A stretch of 64,000 bases of DNA. Origin: Planomicrobium sp. CPCC 101079 (GTDB lineage: Bacteria; Bacillota; Bacilli; Bacillales_A; Planococcaceae). Numbering within the stretch: the first letter of the stretch is position 1; each line of letters starts with the position of its first letter. Made by a program: the position numbers and the translations under genes. Where the stretch lies: the NCBI RefSeq assembly GCF_007859275.1, contig NZ_VOHC01000008.1:1-64000 (forward strand), in the 5' to 3' direction. Below the pieces are notes generated by a model. That model was not told the DNA's origin. It ran no database searches and saw only the letters and a program-made list of their open reading frames with translations. This document shows, in pieces, positions 28,417-37,416 of the stretch.

Positions 28417-29067
28417 TCATTCTGCTTGGAATTGTGCTTCCATCCGGTAAATCGGCTGGCCTTTTTTAGAAAACTTCTCTTCGTATTCGGTCATGATATT
28501 CCATTCCGGCTCATTCGCATGCAAATCCAGCGATACATCTTTCAAAAGCATGCCATACTCCGAAATGCTGGTAAGCGAATACTCAAACAAGCCGCGATTG
28601 TCGGTCTTAAAGTGAATTTCGCCATTTTCAGGCAGAACTGTCTCATACAACCGCAAAAACGTCTCATGCGTCAAACGGCGCTTTGCATGGCGCGATTTCG
28701 GCCATGGATCTGAAAAGTTCAAATACAGGCGGTCTACTTCGCCTTTTTCAAAATATGATTCAATGTTTTTCGCGTTCACTTTTAACAGTCTCAGGTTCGG
28801 AATACCGCCTTCTTCTGCTAGAACCAGTTCAAGGGCACTGACAATCACACTGTCAAAAAGCTCGATGCCGATATAATTGATATCCGGATTCATCTTTGCC
28901 ATGCCGACGATAAACCGGCCCTTCCCCGTTCCTGCTTCAATATGCAGTGGACGGTCGTTGCCAAAAACTTCTTGCCATTTTCCTTTTACTTTTTCCGGTT
29001 CTGGAATGACGATTTCCGGATGGGCTTGGATTAAATCTGCTGCCCATGGTTTAAAACGTGATCTCAT
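28417..29067 (-). CDS. trmB: tRNA (guanine-N7-)-methyltransferase
   Basis: A 216-residue SAM-dependent enzyme that forms m7G46 in tRNA. The SAM site is [15 protein letters not shown], followed by [15 protein letters not shown]. The catalytic region is [20 protein letters not shown], and the C-terminal [14 protein letters not shown] is typical. An upstream extension of 13 codons is open but GAGGAAGT precedes the ATG at 29067. That ATG shares one base with the stop of the upstream lipid kinase gene, so the two are translationally coupled. Confidence 0.95.
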   Translation of the reverse strand: MRSRFKPWAADLIQAHPEIVIPEPEKVKGKWQEVFGNDRPLHIEAGTGKGRFIVGMAKMNPDINYIGIELFDSVIVSALELVLAEEGGIPNLRLLKVNAKNIESYFEKGEVDRLYLNFSDPWPKSRHAKRRLTHETFLRLYETVLPENGEIHFKTDNRGLFEYSLTSISEYGMLLKDVSLDLHANEPEWNIMTEYEEKFSKKGQPIYRMEAQFQAE

Positions 29068-29996
29068 TAGACTTCCTCTTTCTTTTCTATATTCACAGAT
29101 TGCCAATACTGTTTGCTCACGGCATACGTCACCGCTTGATTTCTTGGTGCTGTTCCTGCATTGTCTCCGTCAACGTGGCGGAAGACAGCTTTGTTCACCG
29201 TTAGCCGGAACTCCGGCCTGCTCAATTGGGCCACTTCTTTAAACCGAGTATGGGTTCCGGTAAATACCGTACCAAAAACCAGCAAGAGTTTCAAACGGGA
29301 TAGATTGTGGACAACAGTCAACTCCAATAATCCATCGTTCGTTTTGGAGCGAGGTGAAATTTTCATGCCTCCTCCGAAATAAGGCTGGTTGCTGACGGTG
29401 GCAAACCATACATCATCAAAAACATGCTTGTGGTTTTCTTCTTCTACCACCAGCTGAAACCCTTTGAAATTTACCAATGTCCTAATTACATAAAGCAAAT
29501 AAACGATTTTTCCGGCACCGATTTTATTGAGCCATTTTTTTGCCGGAGATCGATTGACCAAAACAGAAATTTCGGCATCAAAACCGATGCCTGAAGAGCT
29601 GACAAAGTGATTGGCTGCTCCGTTGCTAAATTCTCCTAAGTCTTCTTTTACAAAAGTCGGATGTTCGAAGAATTGCATAATAGCATCTGCATCCCGAAAA
29701 GCGGCATAGCCTCTGCTGAAATCGTTTCCTGAGCCAGCAGCGACGGCGCCGACGATAAGATTTTCAGCTCCTGCCGCCCCGGCGATGATTTCACGCAGCG
29801 TACCATCTCCTCCAAAACCGATGAGCAGGACCCTTTCTTTTGATGCGTGAAATGTTTTGGCCAAAGATATGGCATGTCCTTTTGTTTCAGTGAACATGGC
29901 CTCGAAAGGAAACTGAACCGTTTGTTCAAAACTCCGCCATTTCTTTAACGCGTTGCCATTTCCGGCGGCCGGATTGATGATGAACACTGTCTTCAT
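29067..29996 (-). CDS. ytlR: YtlR, diacylglycerol/sphingosine kinase-family lipid kinase
   Basis: A 309-residue member of the DagK/YegS lipid kinase family. The N-terminal domain (about 1-130) has [12 protein letters not shown], the nucleotide-binding [11 protein letters not shown] and GSGNDFSRG. The C-terminal beta domain carries [12 protein letters not shown] and later GLLELTVV. The substrate is probably diacylglycerol or another lipid, but the family does not settle it. The ribosome site is weak. The stop codon overlaps the trmB start by one base. Confidence 0.88.
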   Translation of the reverse strand: MKTVFIINPAAGNGNALKKWRSFEQTVQFPFEAMFTETKGHAISLAKTFHASKERVLLIGFGGDGTLREIIAGAAGAENLIVGAVAAGSGNDFSRGYAAFRDADAIMQFFEHPTFVKEDLGEFSNGAANHFVSSSGIGFDAEISVLVNRSPAKKWLNKIGAGKIVYLLYVIRTLVNFKGFQLVVEEENHKHVFDDVWFATVSNQPYFGGGMKISPRSKTNDGLLELTVVHNLSRLKLLLVFGTVFTGTHTRFKEVAQLSRPEFRLTVNKAVFRHVDGDNAGTAPRNQAVTYAVSKQYWQSVNIEKKEEV

Positions 29997-30040
29997 TCTT
30001 TACCGCTCAGCGGAGCCGCAGCTCTTATTCGCATCATTGG

Positions 30041-30577
30041 TCATCCTTCTTTCAATTGATAAGTGTGAATTGGAATATATCTCGGTACTTGTTGCGGTTC
30101 AATTTGGAATACGGAGAATTCCTTCACTTGGAACGTCGCCGGTTCAAGCCTCAACTGCTGCTCGATTGGCGGCCCGCCTTTCCACTTGCCTGCAAGTGTG
30201 ATATGCGGAACGAACGGTTTTGTATCCGGATTCAGGTTGAACTGCTGAAGCGCTTGCCGAACACTGGTCTGCAGAGCGGCCAATTCCTCGCTGTCTTCGA
30301 CTGACGCATAGATGATACGAGGAGTCGATGGTTTTCCAAATGTCTTTACGCCATTAATCTTAAGATTAAAAGGTGCATGCTCCACTCTTTCCAGCGCTTT
30401 TGCTGCAGCTTCAATTTCCGAATTGGGGTCGTTGCCGATAAAAAGCAAAGTAATATGCATATCGACCGGTGGTGTATACCGTTTATGGCTCGTCAAGTTC
30501 CACTCTTTTCTTGCCTCATCTAACACCACAGCAACCTCTTCAGGTATTTTAATGCCGATAAAGTAATGTTTGGACAT
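30041..30577 (-). CDS. thpR: RNA 2',3'-cyclic phosphodiesterase (LigT/ThpR)
   Basis: A 178-residue 2H phosphoesterase that opens 2',3'-cyclic phosphate ends on RNA. Both catalytic HxTxL motifs are present: DMHITLLFIGN near residue 42 and PHITLAGKW near residue 132. It corresponds to B. subtilis YtlP. The start MSKHYFIG at 30577 follows GAGGTGG; nine earlier codons are open but lack support. It may be transcribed together with ytlR and trmB. Confidence 0.92.
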   Translation of the reverse strand: MSKHYFIGIKIPEEVAVVLDEARKEWNLTSHKRYTPPVDMHITLLFIGNDPNSEIEAAAKALERVEHAPFNLKINGVKTFGKPSTPRIIYASVEDSEELAALQTSVRQALQQFNLNPDTKPFVPHITLAGKWKGGPPIEQQLRLEPATFQVKEFSVFQIEPQQVPRYIPIHTYQLKEG

Positions 30578-30615
30578 TTGCGCCACCTCTTTCCAGTTTA
30601 TCATTTAACTTCTTA

Positions 30616-30650
30616 TAAAAAAATAGCGATCGGCTTTCGCCGATCACTAT
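30616..30650 (-). terminator. dat terminator
   Basis: TAGTGATCGGC pairs with GCCGATCGCTA on the minus strand, followed by a run of seven T. Confidence 0.85.
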
Positions 30651-31498
30651 TACGCTTTTACCGTTAAGCCCAAGTTTGCCGTAAAGGCCTCTTGGAGTTT
30701 TTGGGTCAAGGGACCTGGAGTGCCTCCGCCGATCGGTTGTCCATCAATTTCAATGATGGGCATCACTTCAGCAGTCGTTGAAGACAAGAAAAATTCATCC
30801 ATTTCCAAAGCTTGGGATTTCGTAAAGGCCGTTTCTTGCACTTGTATTCCCGCTTTTTTGCACAGCTCCAGAATCACGCTTCTTGTAATTCCAGGCAAAA
30901 TGAGGTTGTCTGTTGGGTGTGTGTACACCACACCATCTTTTATTCCGTACATATTCGTTGAAGAGCCTTCAGTCACAACTTCTCCCCGGTGGAGGATCGC
31001 TTCGTAAAAGCCTCTATCGTGGGCTTCTTGCTTTGCCAAAACATTGCCGAGCAGATTTAAACTCTTAATATCGCAGCGGAGCCAGCGGATATCTTCGATA
31101 AACGTTGCCCGGACACCGGCTTCCATCAATTCTACAGGGCGCTCGACCGATTTTGTATAACCAATCAGAACTGGCGGCGTGTCTGCCGGAAAATGGTGCT
31201 GCCGAACAGAAGCGCCCCGGGTGATTTGCACATACACTTGGCCGGTATTGATTTCATTTTTTTCAACTAAATCGTATACCAATTTATGAAAAACATCTTT
31301 TGTATAAGGGATGACAATTTTTATCTTTTCTGCGCTTGCGTAAAACCGGTCAATATGTTCTTTTGCCGTATACAGATTTCCTTCATATACCCGGATAACT
31401 TCATAAATTCCGTCACCGAACTGATAGCCTCGGTCTTCTTTGGAAATCACCAGTTCCTCTTCACGAATAAATTGGTCATTATGTAAAATCACGTCCAT
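30650..31498 (-). CDS. dat: D-amino acid aminotransferase
   Basis: A 282-residue fold-type IV PLP enzyme interconverting D-alanine and D-glutamate, a source of D-Glu for peptidoglycan. RGYQFGDGIYEVIRVYEG opens the active site. The PLP lysine lies in CDIKSLNLLGNVLAKQEA near residue 145. EGSSTNMYGIKDGVVYTHP and ILPGITRSVILEL are family blocks. The length matches Bacillus Dat. AGAGGG precedes the ATG at 31498; the TTG two codons earlier is not needed. Confidence 0.95.
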   Translation of the reverse strand: MDVILHNDQFIREEELVISKEDRGYQFGDGIYEVIRVYEGNLYTAKEHIDRFYASAEKIKIVIPYTKDVFHKLVYDLVEKNEINTGQVYVQITRGASVRQHHFPADTPPVLIGYTKSVERPVELMEAGVRATFIEDIRWLRCDIKSLNLLGNVLAKQEAHDRGFYEAILHRGEVVTEGSSTNMYGIKDGVVYTHPTDNLILPGITRSVILELCKKAGIQVQETAFTKSQALEMDEFFLSSTTAEVMPIIEIDGQPIGGGTPGPLTQKLQEAFTANLGLTVKA

Positions 31499-31515
31499 AG
31501 CCAATCCCTCTTTTC

Positions 31516-32889
31516 TTATTTTTTACAAGCCAGTTGGTATATTGTTTCTGCGTAAATGGCAGTCGCTTTTAGTAAGTTGTCGATGTCTACAAATTCATCC
31601 AGTTGATGGGCAACGTCTTTCTCCCCTGGAAACAGCATGCCAAAGGCTACGCCTTTTTTCAACACACGTGCGTATGTGCCGCCGCCAATCGCCAGAAGGT
31701 CCGCCTTTTGCCCAGTCTGCTTTTCATAAACTGTCTGAAGGGTTTGAATGAAGGGATCGTTCTCGTCTACGTGATGAGGAGGAGAATCCGAAGCAATCTC
31801 CAACAAAAATCCTTCCGTTTCAAAATCAGTCATTTTCTCTTTAAAAGGATAACTCACCGAATACCTCATACTAATGGATATTGTCGCTTTTTTGCCCTTT
31901 TCAAATCGGATGACGCCGGGGTTGAATGTCGTGTCTCCGGATATTTCATCGGCAAAATCGAGGCCAAGCTTTCTGCCACGCGAATCATTATGGAAATGGA
32001 CGGCGATAAATTCTACAAACTGTTTACCGTCCCCGCTCAAGTGATCCTTTAAAAACAAAGCAAGCAAAATTCCGGCATTGATGCCATGGTCCGGCTCCAT
32101 CGCATGCGCCGATTTCCCGTGTAAAGTGAGCGTTGTGTTCTCTTCGCTTTCAACAGCGGATCCGCTCACTTGCTGTTCGCTGCAGAATTTGTTAAAGCGT
32201 TCTTGCCATGCTGTGAATTCTCCGGCGACTGTTGCTTCCGCTAAATCCGGAACCATATTCGTCCGTTCACCGGACTTGAATGAAACCAATGCATCAGCTT
32301 GCGACCACTCCGATTTCGAAAAGACCAATCCGGCAATGCCTTTTTCTGCATTAATGATTGGAAAATCTGCATCAGGCGCAAATGCGATGGTCGGCATTTC
32401 TTCTTTTTCGAAATAGCGCTCAACGCATCGGAAGCCGCTTTCTTCATCGGTTCCGATTATAAGGCGTACCCGTTTGGAAAACTCGAAACCAGCATCTTTC
32501 ACCAGGTTAAGCGCCGTCCAAGCTGCAATTGTCGGTCCTTTATCATCGATTGCACCACGGCCATAAAGCTTGCCGTCTTCAATAGCCCCACCGAACGGAT
32601 CTTTCGTCCATCCGGCGCCAGGCGGCACGACATCCACATGCCCTAGAATGCCCAGCAGTTCATCGCCTTGCCCAAATTCCAAATGCCCAGCAACATGGTC
32701 TACGTTTTTTACATCAAATCCATTCGCTGTTCCTTTTTCCAAAAACCAATCGAGCGCCCGCTTGACATCTTTTCCAAAAGGAGCGTCAGGTGTTGTTTCT
32801 TCACTCAACACACTTGGAATTGCCATCAGTTGCTGCAATTCTTTAAGCATATGATCTTTTCGCTTTTCTGCTTCCAGTTGCCAATCCAT
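31516..32889 (-). CDS. pepV: M20 family dipeptidase PepV (YtjP)
   Basis: A 457-residue Zn-dependent dipeptidase of the PepV/Sapep type, cytoplasmic. Metal-site motifs are GILGHVDVVPPG near residue 83, GRGAIDDKGPT and GTDEESGF, with the lid domain between (about 180-380). The C-terminal GGGTYARVLKKGVAFGMLFPGE is characteristic. AAAGGAGTG precedes the ATG at 32889; a GTG three codons upstream lies inside that ribosome site. It is 17 bases upstream of dat on the same strand, so the pair is likely an operon. Confidence 0.94.
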   Translation of the reverse strand: MDWQLEAEKRKDHMLKELQQLMAIPSVLSEETTPDAPFGKDVKRALDWFLEKGTANGFDVKNVDHVAGHLEFGQGDELLGILGHVDVVPPGAGWTKDPFGGAIEDGKLYGRGAIDDKGPTIAAWTALNLVKDAGFEFSKRVRLIIGTDEESGFRCVERYFEKEEMPTIAFAPDADFPIINAEKGIAGLVFSKSEWSQADALVSFKSGERTNMVPDLAEATVAGEFTAWQERFNKFCSEQQVSGSAVESEENTTLTLHGKSAHAMEPDHGINAGILLALFLKDHLSGDGKQFVEFIAVHFHNDSRGRKLGLDFADEISGDTTFNPGVIRFEKGKKATISISMRYSVSYPFKEKMTDFETEGFLLEIASDSPPHHVDENDPFIQTLQTVYEKQTGQKADLLAIGGGTYARVLKKGVAFGMLFPGEKDVAHQLDEFVDIDNLLKATAIYAETIYQLACKK

Positions 32890-33036
32890 ATTCCACACTC
32901 CTTTTTGTTAAAGCTATTGTACACCTTTTCTGTAAAAATTAAATAATTCCAGTACAAAACAGACATTTTTTTGCCTTTTCTCCTGTCAAATTGCAGGAAA
33001 AAAGTGAAAATTATAGTAAAGTAATTATTTTTCCGA

Positions 33037-33078
33037 TATAATCAAATTGTCAAACAAATTAATTTGACACATTTTTTA
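33037..33078 (+). promoter_or_regulatory. -10-like box with inverted repeat upstream of ytzE
   Basis: TATAAT (33037-33042) is followed by the inverted repeat TGTCAAA (33048-33054) / TTTGACA (33063-33069) with eight bases between, then a short T-run. It could be an operator at the start of transcription, perhaps for the DeoR-type product of ytzE itself, or a weak attenuator hairpin. Confidence 0.4.
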
Positions 33079-33184
33079 GAAAAAGGGGTTGTCTTTCTCA
33101 ATACCGAACCTGCTGTATAAACCTCAGCACATCGTCCGCTAGTCTTTGCCAATGGGAAAAAAGATGAAGGAGTGGTTTATTTTA

Positions 33185-33406
33185 ATGAAACCTACCACTG
33201 ATCGCATGCTCATTCGAATTAAAGATATGTATAAGTACATCCGAGAAAACGGAACTGTAACTACGCAAGATTTAGTCGATGAATTCGGCATCACTCCTCG
33301 CACCATTCAAAGAGATTTGAATGTGTTAGCCTTTAACGATTTGGTGATTAGCCCAACTCGAGGCAAATGGACAACGACGCACAAAAAAGTGAAAGTAACA
33401 ACCTGA
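33185..33406 (+). CDS. ytzE: YtzE, small DeoR-type HTH protein
   Basis: A 73-residue protein consisting of one DeoR-type winged helix-turn-helix (KDMYKYIRENGTVTTQDLV, then EFGITPRTIQRDLNVLA) and no effector domain. It equals the B. subtilis YtzE size. The frame can be extended 13 codons upstream, but AAGGAGTGG stands nine bases before the ATG at 33185. It is a single gene with nearly 300 bases of A+T-rich upstream DNA that holds an inverted repeat. The target is unknown. Confidence 0.88.
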   Translation: MKPTTDRMLIRIKDMYKYIRENGTVTTQDLVDEFGITPRTIQRDLNVLAFNDLVISPTRGKWTTTHKKVKVTT

Positions 33407-33419
33407 ATGGCTTTCTAAA

Positions 33420-33457
33420 CAAAGAAAATGACCGCAATATTTGCGGTCATTTTCTTT
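33420..33457. terminator. Bidirectional terminator between ytzE and ytzG
   Basis: A 17-bp perfect stem (33421-33437 against 33441-33457) with core ATGACCGCAA / TTGCGGTCAT and a three-base loop has A/T tracts on both sides. It ends both converging genes and overlaps the ytzG stop. Confidence 0.88.
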
Positions 33458-34160
33458 GTTTTAAGAGGTCTACTTCTGCTTCGGTCAAATGGCGGTAGTG
33501 CCCAGGTTTTAGTTTTGGATCCAAAGACAGCGGACCCATCGACAACCTTTTTAAATAGCTTACTTCTTTCCCAACGCTTATGAACATCCGCTTTACTTGA
33601 TGAAACTTGCCTTCTGTAATTGTTAATTCAATTTCAGAAACAGGGCCGCTTTTCACCACTTTCAACAAACCCGGTTTGGTCACATAGCCGTCTTCAAGCA
33701 CCACGCCTTTTTCGAACGCTTTAACATCTTCATGAGTCACTTCACCGTTAATAACAGCGAAGTATGTTTTATCCACATGTTTTTTCGGCGACAGCAATTC
33801 GTGGGCAAGCTTGCCGTCATTGGTCAGAAGCAAAAATCCTTCCGTGTCTTTGTCGAGCCGGCCCACTGGAAACGGCTGAAAATGCTTCTCTTCTTCTTTT
33901 AACAGGTCAATAACCGTGCGGTCGTGATTATCTTCTGTCGCTGATACCACACCCGCAGGCTTGTTCATCAGAAGATAGATAAACTTCACATATTCCACCG
34001 CTTCTCCATTCACTTTAACGGTATCCCCTTGCTCGTCGATCTGCACTTTCGGATCCCGGACAACAATGCCGTTCACTTCCACCGCTTTGGACTTCAGCAG
34101 GACTTTCACTTCTTTTCGAGAACCAAATCCCATATTGGACAGAAATTTGTCAATTCGCAT
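33447..34160 (-). CDS. ytzG: RsuA-family 16S rRNA pseudouridine synthase
   Basis: A 237-residue RsuA/RluB-type pseudouridine synthase. It has an N-terminal S4 domain (RIDKFLSNMGFGSRKEVKVLL) and the catalytic block PVGRLDKDTEGFLLLTNDG, whose aspartate is the nucleophile. ITEGKFHQVKRMF closes the active site. E. coli RsuA makes pseudouridine 516 of 16S rRNA; the same target is likely here. TAGGAGG precedes the ATG, nine bases after ytgP, so the two are cotranscribed. Confidence 0.93.
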   Translation of the reverse strand: MRIDKFLSNMGFGSRKEVKVLLKSKAVEVNGIVVRDPKVQIDEQGDTVKVNGEAVEYVKFIYLLMNKPAGVVSATEDNHDRTVIDLLKEEEKHFQPFPVGRLDKDTEGFLLLTNDGKLAHELLSPKKHVDKTYFAVINGEVTHEDVKAFEKGVVLEDGYVTKPGLLKVVKSGPVSEIELTITEGKFHQVKRMFISVGKEVSYLKRLSMGPLSLDPKLKPGHYRHLTEAEVDLLKQRK

Positions 34161-34169
34161 GTTCTCCTC

Positions 34170-35777
34170 CTAGAAACCGAATTTACGTGTGTATTTTGTC
34201 AAACGTTCGCCAAGCAGTTTTTGTGCAATGCCTGTCTTCAAGCCGATAAAACCATAAACCGCTCCGCCAACTGCTCCCACAAGTAAAATGCGAAGAATTG
34301 AATGGAATTTGCTGTCCATCAGCAGGAACTGATCAAGCGCCCAGATAGCTGCAAATACAGCTGCCGCCATCACTGCATTCATCAAAATGATCAATACAAT
34401 TCTTCTTACTACTAAAGAAGAACGGTAATTTAACGTTTTTGCGATGACTGCCAGATTCATCCCGATCGCAACTCCATAACCAATGACAGTTGCGGCGATC
34501 GCCCCATCTGTTTCAAACAATTTGATGAGCGGGATGTTTAAGGCCAATTTCAATAAAAGGCCGATCAATAAATTCAGGATGATCCATTTTTGCTGATTGA
34601 TTCCTTGCAGAATGGAGGCTGTCACTGGGAACAGCGCAAAAAGAATCGCTACCGGCAAATAATGGGCAAGAATTTCGGAGCCGCTTGCGCTTATTTCATA
34701 AAACACATGGTAAAGCTCATCAGACAACATTGTCATTCCGACGACTGCAGGCAAAGTCAGAAACAATAGCACTTGGAACGATTGGTCCAAAGTCCGGTTC
34801 ACTTGGACATGCTCGTTTTTCGTATAGTATTTTGTGACAAGCGGAATCAATGCCATGGAAAACCCGGTTGCCAACATAACCGGAATCATCACTAATTTAT
34901 GGGCAGTAAAGTTCAAAATGCTCAAATATGTGCTCGAATTTACGGCATCCGGCGTTGTGCTCATGGCGTTATTGAACGTTAACATATCAACAAACTGGAA
35001 TAGCGGATTGGCAATGCCGAGAAAAACGACCGGCACTGCGTAAATGAGGATCTCTTTGTACATATCGCGTAAACGCACATCATACGATTCAACTGAATTT
35101 GCCCGGAGTTCATTGTATTCCGGCTTTTTTTTGCGCCAATAGTAAAACAGAACCAAAACGCCGCCTAATGCACCAATTGCAGCAGAAAGAACTGCGACTT
35201 GGACAGCGGTTTTCGGTGTGCCGTCCAAAAAGTTTAAGACGATATATGCACCGGCAAGCAAGAAAATGATGCGGACGATCTGTTCAATCAATTGAGAGAC
35301 CGCTGTCGGCATCATGAAGTTGTAGCCTTGGAAAAACCCGCGCCACAAGCTCATGAAAGGCACAACAATTAAAGCAAAACTGACCCATTGAATCACTTCT
35401 TTAACATCTTGCACTGAATGGATTTTATCGTTTTCGTCGATTGTCATATGGGCAAGCGGTTCAGCAAAGAAATACAACAGTAAAAACGCCACAAAACCGG
35501 TTGCCATCATTGTCAGCAATCCAGATTTCAAAAGCCGCCGGCCGGTTTCATAATCACCAAGCGAATTATATTTTGCTACGAATTTTGAAAAAGCAATGGG
35601 CGCGCCCGATATAGCGAGCGACAACATAAGGTTATACGGTATGTACGCATATTGGTAAAGGCCGATGTTTTCTTCTCCGACCATATCGTAAAACGGAATA
35701 ACGTAAATAACTCCAAGAATCTTTGATAAAAACAGACCCAAGGTTAAAATGGCAGTTCCTTTGATGAGTGTAGACAT
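34170..35777 (-). CDS. ytgP: YtgP, MurJ-type lipid II flippase / MOP-family exporter
   Basis: A 535-residue membrane protein of the MOP superfamily with about 14 hydrophobic segments. The opening KGTAILTLGLFLSKILGVIY and the PFYDMVGEENIGLYQYAY block are typical of the Bacillus YtgP (MurJ, lipid II flippase) group. A substrate flipping role in cell-wall synthesis is inferred from B. subtilis YtgP. TCAGGAAGTG precedes the ATG. It lies upstream of ytzG in the same operon and diverges from ytfP. Confidence 0.92.
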   Translation of the reverse strand: MSTLIKGTAILTLGLFLSKILGVIYVIPFYDMVGEENIGLYQYAYIPYNLMLSLAISGAPIAFSKFVAKYNSLGDYETGRRLLKSGLLTMMATGFVAFLLLYFFAEPLAHMTIDENDKIHSVQDVKEVIQWVSFALIVVPFMSLWRGFFQGYNFMMPTAVSQLIEQIVRIIFLLAGAYIVLNFLDGTPKTAVQVAVLSAAIGALGGVLVLFYYWRKKKPEYNELRANSVESYDVRLRDMYKEILIYAVPVVFLGIANPLFQFVDMLTFNNAMSTTPDAVNSSTYLSILNFTAHKLVMIPVMLATGFSMALIPLVTKYYTKNEHVQVNRTLDQSFQVLLFLTLPAVVGMTMLSDELYHVFYEISASGSEILAHYLPVAILFALFPVTASILQGINQQKWIILNLLIGLLLKLALNIPLIKLFETDGAIAATVIGYGVAIGMNLAVIAKTLNYRSSLVVRRIVLIILMNAVMAAAVFAAIWALDQFLLMDSKFHSILRILLVGAVGGAVYGFIGLKTGIAQKLLGERLTKYTRKFGF

Positions 35778-35941
35778 TTTGCACTTCCTGACTTGTATGA
35801 AATATTCTGGCTAAGGGACACGGCATTTATTCTTCTAAAAAAACAATCTACACGATAGTTTACACCCATAGAAGAAATTACTCAACGTGTTTCGATGCAT
35901 CGTGTATACTGAAAAGAAAAACGAAAGCGAGTTCTTATTTT

Positions 35942-37219
35942 ATGTATGACGTTATCATCATCGGCGGGGGTCCCTCGGGACTCATGGCTTCAATTGCTGC
36001 TGCTTCTAGAAATCAAAAGGTTTTGTTGGTTGAAAAAGGAAAAAAACTCGGGAAAAAATTAGTCATTTCCGGCGGAGGACGCTGTAATGTCACCAACCGC
36101 CTGCCTCTTGACGAAATTGTAAAAAATATTCCAGGAAACGGCCGTTTTTTGCACAGCCCGTTTTCTGTATTCAATAATGAAGACATCATCGCTTTTTTTG
36201 AAGGCCTCGGCGTTGCCTTAAAAGAAGAAGACCACGGCCGCATGTTCCCTGTTTCTGACAGGGCGCAAGATGTAGCGGATGCGATGTTCCGTGAAATGGA
36301 CCGGTTGAACGTCAAAGTCCTGCTCGACTCGCCAGTGAAAAAATTGCTGATGACCGATGAAAAAGTGACAGGGATCCGCCTGCATTCCGGCGAAGAATTT
36401 ACCGCTAAAGCGGTGGTCGTCGCAGTCGGTGGGAAAGCGGTGCCGCAAACAGGTTCTACCGGGGATGGCTATCCTTGGGCAGAAAAAGCAGGACACACCG
36501 TTACCGACTTGTATCCAACGGAAGTTCCATTGCTGTCAAAAGAGCCATTTATCGTCAATCGTGAACTCCAAGGCTTGGCACTTCGCGACGCAGCGGTATC
36601 AGTGCTGAACAAAAAAGGCAAAGTTCTTGTCACCCACCAAATGGACATGCTCTTCACCCATTTCGGCCTCAGCGGTCCGGCCATTTTGCGCTGCAGCCAG
36701 TATGTTGTGAAAGAAATGAAGAAAAACGGCGGAGAGCCTGTTGAAATCCGCATCAATTCCTTGCCGGATGAAAACGCCGAATCGGCATTCCAGATGCTTC
36801 ACAAAATGATGAAAGACGAACCGAAAAAAGCGGTGAAGAATGTTTGGAAAGGCATTGGCCAAGAACGCTGGCTGCTGTTCCTGTTTGAGCGCGCAGGCAT
36901 CGACCCGCAAGCAATCGGTGCAGAACTTGCGAGCGACAAAGTCCGGATATTGGCAGCTCAACTGACCGCATTTTCCATGTTTGTTTACGGCACACAGCCT
37001 ATTGAAAAAGCATTCGTCACAGGTGGCGGGGTATCGATCAAAGAAATCGTACCGAAAACGATGGCTTCCAAAAAGAAAGCCGGCTTGTACTTCTGCGGCG
37101 AAATTCTGGACATCCACGGCTATACCGGCGGCTACAATATCACTTCCGCGCTGGTCACAGGCAACGTCGCCGGAAGAAGCGCAGCGGAATTTGCAAAAGA
37201 AATAGAATTAGCCAAATAA
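35942..37219 (+). CDS. ytfP: YtfP, HI0933-like FAD-dependent oxidoreductase
   Basis: A 425-residue flavoprotein of the HI0933/YhiN family. It has an N-terminal Rossmann dinucleotide site [17 protein letters not shown], the family block [16 protein letters not shown] near residue 40, and the C-terminal [19 protein letters not shown]. The physiological substrate is unknown. The ribosome site is weak (GAAAGCGAG at a distance). It diverges from ytgP as in B. subtilis and ends at a terminator. Confidence 0.92.
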   Translation: MYDVIIIGGGPSGLMASIAAASRNQKVLLVEKGKKLGKKLVISGGGRCNVTNRLPLDEIVKNIPGNGRFLHSPFSVFNNEDIIAFFEGLGVALKEEDHGRMFPVSDRAQDVADAMFREMDRLNVKVLLDSPVKKLLMTDEKVTGIRLHSGEEFTAKAVVVAVGGKAVPQTGSTGDGYPWAEKAGHTVTDLYPTEVPLLSKEPFIVNRELQGLALRDAAVSVLNKKGKVLVTHQMDMLFTHFGLSGPAILRCSQYVVKEMKKNGGEPVEIRINSLPDENAESAFQMLHKMMKDEPKKAVKNVWKGIGQERWLLFLFERAGIDPQAIGAELASDKVRILAAQLTAFSMFVYGTQPIEKAFVTGGGVSIKEIVPKTMASKKKAGLYFCGEILDIHGYTGGYNITSALVTGNVAGRSAAEFAKEIELAK

Positions 37220-37252
37220 AAAAAGGAATTGCGGTCTCCGCAATTCCTTTTT
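37220..37252 (+). terminator. ytfP terminator
   Basis: AAAGGAATTGCGG pairs with CCGCAATTCCTTT around three bases, followed by a T-run. Confidence 0.88.
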
Positions 37253-37371
37253 CAATTTTATTGTTAACGGATAGTATTTCAGCTTATTTGGACTGCATTT
37301 CATTCAAATTGGACAGCAACTGGAATCGGCTTCGCAGCTTAGGTTTGTCTGCCGCAAATATGCTTCCTAAT

Positions 37372-37411
37372 AAAAAGCCTGTCCTTCAGCACTCAGCTCT
37401 CGGACAGGCGA
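37372..37411 (-). terminator. leuS terminator
   Basis: On the minus strand GCCTGTCC pairs with GGACAGGC and is followed by TTTTTA, just after the leuS stop. Confidence 0.8.
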
Positions 37412-37416
37412 AATTA

